A DNA stretch of 64,000 nucleotides from Hygrocybe punicea. Taxonomy: Eukaryota; Basidiomycota; Agaricomycetes; Agaricales; Hygrophoraceae. Shown here piece after piece: positions 57,123 to 64,000 of the stretch (position 1 is its first letter; the number at the start of each line of letters is the position of its first letter). The notes under the pieces were generated by a model. It did no database searches. It had not been told where the DNA came from and saw only the letters and a list, made by a program, of their open reading frames with translations. The translations under genes were made by a program, and so were the position numbers. The stretch spans positions 2,480,001-2,544,000 of the forward strand of contig OY744469.1 in NCBI GenBank assembly GCA_963556145.1. The letters run 5' to 3'.

Positions 57123-58058
57123 TGTAAAGGCGAGGTCGGGGTGGCTGCGGAATAATAATCCTAAGCCTGTGGGGTCAGCGTAGAAGTGACTAGGAATAGT
57201 CTAACAAGCTTCAGTAAAATGATAGGATATAAATGGTAAGAAGCCGCCGAGTAAACTACTGAAATCTATCGAGACCGGTCGAAGCCGATGAAGCCGACGA
57301 TGTCGGGTACGGCGGGTCGGGTGTCGGGTGACGAGGGACATAGAGATAAAGGCGGTAGAACGACAGGGAGAGCGTCGAGGAATCCGACGAGCAATGTGTG
57401 CGATGGATTTTACTGAGAGACTAATTCTCAGAGAGAGGAAATGGGGGAACTGGTTTCTTATTTTGAGATGGCGCTTGGGCACCGTTTTTATACTACAAAT
57501 TTCTGTACCTAGATTCGGACGAGAGTCCTCGGCCGATGAGAGGAAACAAAGGAGAATAAAAATGGGGAAGTAGGAAGAGCGTTGCGAGGCGACGATGACA
57601 GGGAAAATGGGTGGAAGATATAAAAACCGTAAAAGATGCAATATACTTTACTATATCCCCATAAGGGAGACGCTAGGCGTGAATAAGGCAAGTCCGATGT
57701 TGGGATCCCAGTCCGATGAGATCTATCTTTGATATTTGAAGTTCTGTGAGTTTAGGAGATAGACCGACCAGGTACGTGAGCGGCCGTGCTAGTCGGTATG
57801 CATTGGGTTGCGTCGGGTTCGAGCGTAGATTGCTAGAGACGTCGGGTTCGAGCGGATTCGCTAGATATCGATGTTACGGCCTCAGAGGGTCGAGGACCCT
57901 CTACATCTCCTTGGGTCTTCTAATAGAGACCATCCGTGGTCGAGAATTTGGGGTCTCCAAATGCGGGTCGCGAATGTGGCCAATCACGTGAGCGGCCAAA
58001 CAACGGCAAAGTAAAAAAATAAAAAATTTCTCGTTGTTGATCCGACCTTTCCTCTACA
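57123..58058 (-). repeat. Probable 3' LTR of the large gypsy element, limits uncertain
   Basis: The non-coding segment between the broken hAT-like frame and the antisense gene starts tgtaaagg and could end cctctaca, giving TGTA...TACA ends. It contains a direct repeat of gtcgggttcgagcg (57813 and 57840) and a tataaaaac box at 57620. The second LTR is outside the window, so neither end can be checked here. Confidence 0.4.
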
Positions 58059-58074
58059 CCATCACACGTTCACA

Positions 58075-59472
58075 ATGTCCCAAGTCTACGACAATTTCCT
58101 CGCCTTCGTCGAAAGCATCGAACCCGATGTCCGGGCGGACTACAAAGAGGCCGTCAACGCGGTCACCGTGTTTCATAGTGACGATCTCGTAACGATGGTG
58201 GACGGCAATGAGGGGATGGCCCAACAATGGTTAAGCGGCCGCAAGAAAGCGCTGGTGAGTTTTCCCGATTGACTACGCGTGTCCTAAGATAGCTCATGTC
58301 GTCCCACCAGCGTGCTTATAATGGAATTGTCGCGGAACTCCGAGCTGGTGGTACGAGGCCAGTAACGCCACCGTTATGGGCTGACCGCCAATCGTACGCC
58401 AACGATGTCGAAGAGTGGCTGAAAGAAGCGGCGGACCGAGAGAGGCATGAAAAGGAAGAAGCCAGACGGTGGGCGGATGAAGAAGCGGCTACGCAGGAAG
58501 AGGAGGCCAGACGGATGGCAGAGGCAAATGCACGAGCGGAGGCGGAGAAAAGGCGAAAGGCGGCAGAGGAAAGGCGGGAGCGGCTTAGAATAGAACAACA
58601 CGAGCAGCACTGGAATCAAGAAGCAGACCGGGTTGAAAGGGATGGAGCCGTGTATCGGCGGCGGCTCAGCGAAGAACGGCGAGCTGAAGCAAACGCATCG
58701 GTCACGGGTGAACCAAGGACTGAGTCGATTCCGGAAGGCGAAGCCGCAGTTGAGCCAGAGGAAGGCCCCGTCGACCCGGCACCAGAGACACCGGCCGATG
58801 TAGAAGACATAGATACGCCGGGCGTAGAGACCGGAGACCTGGCTGGTACGACGGTGAGTTCCTGTGTCGGTTCCTTTGTTCTTTAGTCACTGATCCTGGT
58901 AATAGTTCACCGGGCCATTTCCCCTACAACCCTGCACCAACTGCGTCAAGGCTCAAGAGGCGTGTCGAGGCATCACGGGCTACGTGTGCGAATGATGCCG
59001 GAGGCTGAAGAAAAGATGTACTAACGCTACACACCGGACGGGCGGGGGTCAGCGTAAGGTGGATACCGGAAAGGGAAAAGAGGTCGCGGTTGGCATGAGG
59101 AAGCCGTTGTCGTTCACGACAAAGCCCATCTGCAGTAGGCCTGCCCGGGCCTCAACGAGCAAACCGCGGGTCGAGGACGTGGAGTCGGTCGAGGACGATG
59201 ACGAAGACGAGGAGGAGTCGGAGGAAGAGCGGCCGACGAAAAGGCTTAGGGTGGCCTCGGCAGCGAACCCATTCGTTTTGACGATGGAGAATTACGAGCA
59301 AGTGTCGGCGCGGCTAGCGGTCCTTACGGAGGAGCTGGGAGCCCTGGGCACCAACGTCAACCGTCACCTCGTCCACTTCGGTCAAGAGTTCCAGCGGCTT
59401 CGCGTCGATCTCAAACGGTCGACCTCAAGGTTGGCGATGTTGAAGCGGGATTACAAGACCGGCCACCTGTAA
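58075..59472 (+). pseudogene. Antisense gene inside gypsy: Zn2Cys6-like, coiled-coil protein with one nonsense codon
   Basis: Three exons join in frame: 58075-58254, 58311-58853 and 58906-59472, with clean GTGAGT donors and CAG/TAG acceptors. Part 1: SQVYDNFLAFVESIEPDVRA with GMAQQWLSGRKKAL. Part 2: a long Glu/Arg/Ala-rich helix (58400-58700), probably a coiled coil, then an acidic Pro-rich linker. Part 3: CTNCVKAQEAC, RGITGYV, C-x2-C and RRLKKRC, a C-x2-C-x6-C-x7-C-x2-C-x6-C pattern equal to that of fungal Zn2Cys6 DNA-binding clusters. Then a basic region, an acidic Asp/Glu run, and a second heptad-like helix (YEQVSARLAVLTEELGALG, NVNRHLVHFGQEFQRLRVDL). An in-frame TGA at 58993-58995 replaces the residue after the fourth Cys-Glu, most simply from CGA. 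Role unknown. Confidence 0.75.
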
Positions 59473-59682
59473 AATATAAAAAAAATAACGAGCCCATTGT
59501 ATATAAAAAAAATATATATATATCGTGTACATAAAAGACGTGTCAGCTTGTTCACCCAGCTAAGGAAAGCCGATCGGCTCCCGAAGACATAGGACTATTC
59601 GCATCATTCGTCATATCGTTAGAAAACTAAGAGGAACTAAATAAAATGGGGGTATAACGTGGACAGAATATAAATGAAATGC

Positions 59683-60861
59683 TTAATCGTCATTGGGTGA
59701 GGAGTCTATAGAGGGCGGGTACGTCGGATTATCAAGATCGTTTGAATCGGTATCGTCGGCATCGGGGTATTGTAAGAAGTCGTCCAGCGGTATCGATATT
59801 TTTGAGCGGGCGTGGTAGGGTACGACTCGGAAAGCGGCAAATCGAGATTTAGAAACCGCACCGTCGAGTTCGGCGAGTATGTAGGATCCGCCTTCTGTTT
59901 TCCTGATGACAACCATGGGTCCAAAGTACCGCGGTTTTGCTTTACGATCGAGAGACATTTCGATATGTGAATTTCGGACGAGAACGAGGTTACCGGGTTC
60001 GAAGTCGAAAACTTTGATCGTGTTGGCGTATTTCTGCTCGAATTGCCAGGCGGACGCGAGCCGAGATTTGGTAAGCTTTTCTTTGACCCAATCAAGGTCG
60101 GCTTCTCGTTTACGAAGTTGTCGGGCGCGGATGACTATGAGGTCGGTCGTAGACATCGTATCTTGCGTCAGAACCATGTACGTAGCTTCGGCAAAATTGA
60201 ATGGAAAAAGCGGTTCTACTCCGTGTGCGATGTAGTAGGACGAGTATCCGAGGCTTTTGTGTGTCGTGACCCGTTCGGCCCAAAATACGGAGTGGGTTAC
60301 GGTGTGCCATTTCTTTTCATCTCCGTCACAACTTTTCATAATGGCCTCCCGGACATCTAGGTGGCGACGCTCAACGGGTCCGTTCGCTTGTGAGTTATAG
60401 GGCGAAATGCGGATGTGGCGGATACCGTAGCAGGAGGCGAGATAGTCGAGTGCCTCTACGAACGGCTTGCCGTTGTCGGTAACGATTTCTTTGAGAGCGC
60501 CCCAACGGCATAAGATGTCTTCGAACAGGAATGTGCCGATGGTCGAGCTGGTCTCGCAGCGTAACATGCGGAACTCAGGGTAAGCGGACAGGGAGCAACA
60601 GGCTTGGACAATGTATCGATAGCCGCCGGATCGTGGCATAAACATTGTGTCGACATACGCTTTACGAAATAGCGAGGCCAGTGTAGCGACGGTGGGCAGA
60701 ATGTGATGATAACGCATTTGCCGTACTTGGCACTGATGGCAAGACTGGACGTACCACTTAACGTCGTGGTCGAGGTGCAGCCACCAGAAACGGTCGAGTA
60801 GCCGAGCACGGACGGAGAATATACCTTTGTGGCCGAGAGAGTTGTGAGCGTCTTTGAGTAA
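59683..60861 (-). pseudogene. gypsy integrase
   Basis: Same frame as the RT/RNase H part but separated from it by TAG at 60862-60864. The zinc-binding region HNSLGHKGIFSVRARLLDRF ends in the pair CHQC. The catalytic core follows: YVDTMFMPRSGGYRYIVQAC (first Asp), LKEIVTDNGKPFVEALDYL (second Asp), and ISPYNSQANGPVERRHLDVR (Glu), so the DDE triad is kept. The C-terminal part has FDFEPGNLVLVRNSHIE and KPRYFGPMVVIRKTEGGSYI, the GPY/F-type module, and no chromodomain. If translation starts anew, the first Met is at 60717, which would lose the zinc domain. Confidence 0.88.
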
Positions 60862-63231
60862 CTAAAGCCGGCGGTCGGGCGGTATGACGAGTTTGTGTTT
60901 TCCGTGACGGTCTTTGCGCCAAAGCTTGTTATCGGTGATGAAGAATTCAAGGGCGTATCGTAAGAACAGACGGTATTCTTCGTCCGTGAAGTTCACGGGT
61001 CGGGTTAGATCTCGTAACCAAGTCTCGACGAGGGCAAGACGAACGTCGGCCGCGTGGGCTTTATCGGATCGCGGTATGTCAGAAACGGCTTCCTGATTTG
61101 TGTAGACGAGGATGGCCGGTAATTCTTGGAGTCGGTCGGCTGTGGCACGGCAGTGGCCGCATATGGCAATCGGCTTAGACGGTATGGGGACGGGTCGGTA
61201 GTTGACGACTTCCATAAAGAAACCGTAGGAGTGGTCGAGCCAATCGTCGGAGTCGTTGATCTCCTCGGGGTCTTCTGCAGCGCGGGGACGTCGGGAGAGT
61301 CCGTCGGGTGCACCGTGTGCGGAAGCGGGTACGTGAATGAGTCTAAAGTCAAATAAGAGCACGCCGGCTATCCATCGGTTGATCGTTGCATTGGGCTGAA
61401 TGTCGGGGTTGTTGAGCATCCCTTTTATGTACTTCGCGTCAACTTCAACAGTGAGGTTGCGGACGCCGATAATGAAAATCCGATAGGCGCGGAGGGCCCT
61501 GAAGAGACCGTAAAGCTCGAGCTTGGACTGAGAGTATCGGGCTTCGCGTTCGTTCCACGATATTGAACCAAAACGATTCAGATAGCGCTTTCCATCGGCG
61601 CGGATTTGCATAAGAACGAAGCCGACTCCAAGAACGGATGAATCGACAGCGAGAATCACTTCCCATTCACGCGTGTAGTCGATAGCGCGCAGCGCTGGCG
61701 ATGAAATGACGGCGTTTTTGAGGTAGTCGACGGCGGTCTCTTCTTCTTCACCAAATTCGAAGGGTATACCTTTGCGGGTAAGACGGACGAGGGGTCGGGA
61801 GTGGAGCGAGAAGTCCTTGATAAAAATACACAAGACGCCACAGATACCGAGAAAGGCGCGAACTTCGGTGAGGTTGGTCGGCAGTGGCCAATCGCGAATC
61901 TTCTGTACTTTGGAGTCATCGGCTACTCTTCCTTCGTATGTGCATCGGTGGCCGACAACGATGACTGAAGGTCGACACAACTCGAGTTTTTTGCCGTTGA
62001 GGGTACCGCCGACATAGCGGAAATGCTGGATGACGTGGTTGACACCTTGGAAGTGCTCCCAAATGAAACGTCGGATTGCTGGGTTCTCGGGTATAGTCTC
62101 GTAGGTACCGTCGGGTTGCTCATAGCGGGTTGGAGGCCCTTTGACGGGAATATCGTCCATATACGGAACGGCAAGATGAGGGATTTCGTCACGGAGGATG
62201 TACGTGGAGTCACCGTGTAGGATCTGCGGGGAATTTGTGTATCCCATAGCAATCCGCATAAGTCGAAGCGTTCCGAGTGGAGACTGAAAGGTCATATAGT
62301 CCCGAGACGAGGCGTGGACGAGGCGTTGGTCGAAAGAGACGAAGAGGTCGAAGGAAGCGTAGCAAGAGTGGCCGCCAAAGGCCTCGGCCAAGTGCTCGGT
62401 CATGGGCGGTACGGCGGGATCGCGGATAGTGACGGCGTTAAGCGGCTGTAGATCGTGGACGATTCGAAGGGACTTCCCATCCTTTTTCAAAACGCAGAAC
62501 CAGCGGGAGCGGTATGACGAATTCGAGGGTTCATAGGTACCGGCGTTAATTTTGTCTTTGATGATGCCGATGACTTCGTTAAGGATGCCGGGTGGGATTG
62601 GGATATTGCGATGGACCCACGGGTCATGCGGTACGGTGGGAATGTGGATTGGCGGGAAGTAGTCTGTATTGAACTGGCCTTTCTTGGATTCGTTCCAGGC
62701 GAAGGTGGCTTCTTGCGTTTTGATGATATAGTGGCCGAGTTTTTCTTCCTCAGGCCAAAGGAATCCATCCGGGTTCATCGGCATCGCGTCATGTCGTTCC
62801 TGGGTATAGCGGGTGCTGGGTGTAAAGTCGGGCGGGTGAGTCGGGAGCGTGGGTAAATCGGCTAGCGGGTCGCCGGTGATCTCGCGTATGATGCGGTATT
62901 CATCGGGGAGAGTGGTAGAAATTGGGCGGATACGATCGGCTACCTTCTTATACTTTTTCTTGGTAACGACTCCTTTTAGGTCCCTGGTAGGGGGGGTGGT
63001 ATACGAGATATAAGTAGCGTGTTCAGTAGAGGCTTTGTTACAAATATTCAAAGAAGAAATAGGTGATGCAGGAGTGGAGACGGAACAAGACGAAGGAAGG
63101 GTATCGGTAGTACGTAGCTGATTTTGTACATCAGTCAACAATGAAATGTACTGGGCGGCAGTCTGAGGCTGAGACGAAGAGAAATCTAAATCGATAGAAA
63201 AACATAAGTCCTCTTCTAGGGGAAATGGCAA
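60862..63231 (-). CDS. gypsy reverse transcriptase and RNase H
   Basis: Begins after a disordered leader with TRDLKGVVTKKKYKKVADRI. RT: TYEPSNSSYRSRWFCVLKKD, LRIVHDLQPLNAVTIRDPAV, CYASFDLFVSFDQRLVHASS, TFQSPLGTLRLMRIAMGYTN, and the catalytic VPYMDDIPVKGP. RNase H: WEVILAVDSSVLGVGFVLMQ, ISWNEREARYSQSKLELYGL, LTVEVDAKYIKGMLNN, and VPASAHGAPDGLSRR. All catalytic aspartates and the Glu are present. The likely upstream frame comes from the protease ORF via a one-base offset; an independent start at 63231 is possible but unlikely for this family. It ends at a TAG inside what should be a continuous pol. Confidence 0.9.
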   Translation of the reverse strand: MPFPLEEDLCFSIDLDFSSSQPQTAAQYISLLTDVQNQLRTTDTLPSSCSVSTPASPISSLNICNKASTEHATYISYTTPPTRDLKGVVTKKKYKKVADRIRPISTTLPDEYRIIREITGDPLADLPTLPTHPPDFTPSTRYTQERHDAMPMNPDGFLWPEEEKLGHYIIKTQEATFAWNESKKGQFNTDYFPPIHIPTVPHDPWVHRNIPIPPGILNEVIGIIKDKINAGTYEPSNSSYRSRWFCVLKKDGKSLRIVHDLQPLNAVTIRDPAVPPMTEHLAEAFGGHSCYASFDLFVSFDQRLVHASSRDYMTFQSPLGTLRLMRIAMGYTNSPQILHGDSTYILRDEIPHLAVPYMDDIPVKGPPTRYEQPDGTYETIPENPAIRRFIWEHFQGVNHVIQHFRYVGGTLNGKKLELCRPSVIVVGHRCTYEGRVADDSKVQKIRDWPLPTNLTEVRAFLGICGVLCIFIKDFSLHSRPLVRLTRKGIPFEFGEEEETAVDYLKNAVISSPALRAIDYTREWEVILAVDSSVLGVGFVLMQIRADGKRYLNRFGSISWNEREARYSQSKLELYGLFRALRAYRIFIIGVRNLTVEVDAKYIKGMLNNPDIQPNATINRWIAGVLLFDFRLIHVPASAHGAPDGLSRRPRAAEDPEEINDSDDWLDHSYGFFMEVVNYRPVPIPSKPIAICGHCRATADRLQELPAILVYTNQEAVSDIPRSDKAHAADVRLALVETWLRDLTRPVNFTDEEYRLFLRYALEFFITDNKLWRKDRHGKHKLVIPPDRRL

Positions 63232-63332
63232 AAGGGAAGCATAGTTCGTGGTATAGGTGTGGTCGCTTTCGAGTGGCGGCTTCTCATCTCCCGGTGCGTC
63301 CTTCCCGAGAGGTATCTCCGGGTCCTCGACTT

Positions 63333-64000
63333 CTAAAAATCCGGCTTTCCGGTGTCGGACCGCTCTCGTCGGTTCTTTTGGTTGTGCTCAATGGTGGGCA
63401 AGGTGACGACGGCGCCGGTGTTTGGATCCGTGATCGTGACTTGTTGTTCTCCGTTTTTATAATCCTTCATAAGGGCTTCGGAAAGCGTGAAGAACGGGCG
63501 GCCAATGAGGATCTCGTAGGGGGCGTCGTCGACGACTTGGACTTGGAGGAAAAGATCGACGTCGCCAAAAGTGAATTTTAGGTTGGCAATCTGGCCGAGG
63601 GTGTCGTTGTCGCTTTTATTTGCTGACTGCATCCGCATCTTCATATTTTGGAGGCCGTAACCGAGTTTCTCCCAAATATCGCGTCGCATGCCGATGATCA
63701 TGGAACCGTTGTCGAGGACGCACTCGAATATGAATTTTCCATTGATGAGCGGGTAGACTGCACGGAGAGGGACTGAGTCACGGCCGACGACGAGCGGGAC
63801 GTTTTCCTGACAGTGTTGACAGGCGCGAGTGGGGATTTCGGGTGCGTGAAAATGGAAGACCTCGACGTTGTTACTCTCGGCGGTGACCTTTTTCGACATA
63901 GTGAGGTCCTTCATGTGACGGCGGGCGTCGGACGACATGGCTAAAAGTTCTCGTTGCGAAATGCAGACTTGAGAATCGAGCGCGCGGTCGATGACGGATT
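63333..64000 (-). CDS. gypsy gag-pol N-terminal part with retropepsin, cut by the right edge
   Basis: The frame is open to the edge: RALDSQVCISQRELLAMSSD, then ARRHMKDLTMSKKVT, a C-x2-C pair (ACQHCQ), and the retropepsin-like domain. That domain has FIFECVLDNGSMIIGMRRDI, KFTFGDVDLFLQVQVVD and APYEILIGRPFFTLSEAL (the ILIGRPFF flap/anchor). The active-site triplet is D-N-G, whereas D-S/T-G is usual. It ends in TAG at 63333-63335, immediately after a run of five T (sense strand), and the RT frame continues one base back. Gag proper lies outside the window. Confidence 0.82.
   Translation of the reverse strand, partial: SVIDRALDSQVCISQRELLAMSSDARRHMKDLTMSKKVTAESNNVEVFHFHAPEIPTRACQHCQENVPLVVGRDSVPLRAVYPLINGKFIFECVLDNGSMIIGMRRDIWEKLGYGLQNMKMRMQSANKSDNDTLGQIANLKFTFGDVDLFLQVQVVDDAPYEILIGRPFFTLSEALMKDYKNGEQQVTITDPNTGAVVTLPTIEHNQKNRRERSDTGKPDF

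Larger units (their letters stand above)
57123..64000 (-). mobile_element. Ty3/gypsy retrotransposon with an antisense gene; 5' part off the right edge
   Basis: Minus-strand gag/protease (63333 to beyond 64000), reverse transcriptase and RNase H (60862-63231) and integrase (59683-60861) are in the Ty3/gypsy order. Downstream of integrase, on the opposite strand, lies a spliced gene (58075-59472), then a probable LTR (about 57123-58058). Three lesions were found: a frame offset at the protease/RT junction, a TAG in the integrase zinc-binding region and a TGA in the antisense gene. Catalytic residues of RT and integrase are intact. It inserted into the hAT-like element at its left. Confidence 0.85.

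Noticed and set aside
57808..57860. Repeated gtcgggttcgag as tRNA T-arms
   Set aside because: It is a short direct repeat within the probable gypsy LTR, with no cloverleaf around it.

Overview
The window is a stretch of nuclear genome from a filamentous basidiomycete, most likely an Agaricomycete. Genes are dense and intron-rich, with GT-AG introns mostly about 50-70 bp. Gene content is fungal (GPI-free housekeeping enzymes, a DUF7330 protein, a NACHT-ankyrin protein), and the right-hand quarter holds nested Ty3/gypsy and hAT elements. No ribosomal RNA, tRNA or CRISPR was seen. All exon joins were worked out by eye from frame and family resemblance, without transcript data.

Region 1 (1-36.1 kb) is a euchromatic housekeeping block. 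In order it holds: an M20 amidohydrolase cut by the left edge (-), a DUF7330 protein (-), an R3H-SUZ RNA-binding protein (-), a GH47 alpha-1,2-mannosidase (-), an ANTH clathrin adaptor (+), a NASP-type histone chaperone (+), gamma-glutamyl phosphate reductase PRO2 (-), phosphoglucomutase (-), a BCS1-like AAA ATPase (-), dolichyl-diphosphatase CAX4 (+), pantothenate synthetase PAN6 (+), a VPS9-CUE Rab5 exchange factor (-), a calpain-like protease (-), an orphan Ser/Pro-rich protein (+), an RPP40-like RNase P/MRP subunit (-) and HMG-CoA synthase ERG13 (-). These genes do not form one pathway, although GH47 and CAX4 both serve N-glycosylation and ANTH and VPS9 both serve endocytosis.

Region 2 (36.1-48.3 kb) is transitional. 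After 2 kb without a recognisable gene comes a NACHT-ankyrin (STAND/NLR-like) pseudogene with several lesions, then a Reg1-like PP1 regulatory protein and a Dal5-type MFS transporter that needs a 10-nt micro-exon.

Region 3 (48.6-64 kb) is layered transposons. (a) A gag-pol relic of a gypsy element on the minus strand, ending in a poly(A) tract, is interrupted by a hAT-type MITE with an 8-bp target duplication. (b) A non-autonomous LTR element has two 155-bp LTRs, a primer-binding-like site and a polypurine tract, but a C/A-rich interior with no recognisable protein domain. (c) A second hAT-like left end carries the start of a polyglutamine protein and is broken by (d) a large gypsy element on the minus strand that runs off the right edge. 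Between the integrase and the 3' end of (d) lies a spliced gene on the opposite strand with a Zn2Cys6-type cysteine pattern and a C-terminal helical region. This is the most unusual object in the window. It and pol each carry few lesions, so the copy looks relatively young.
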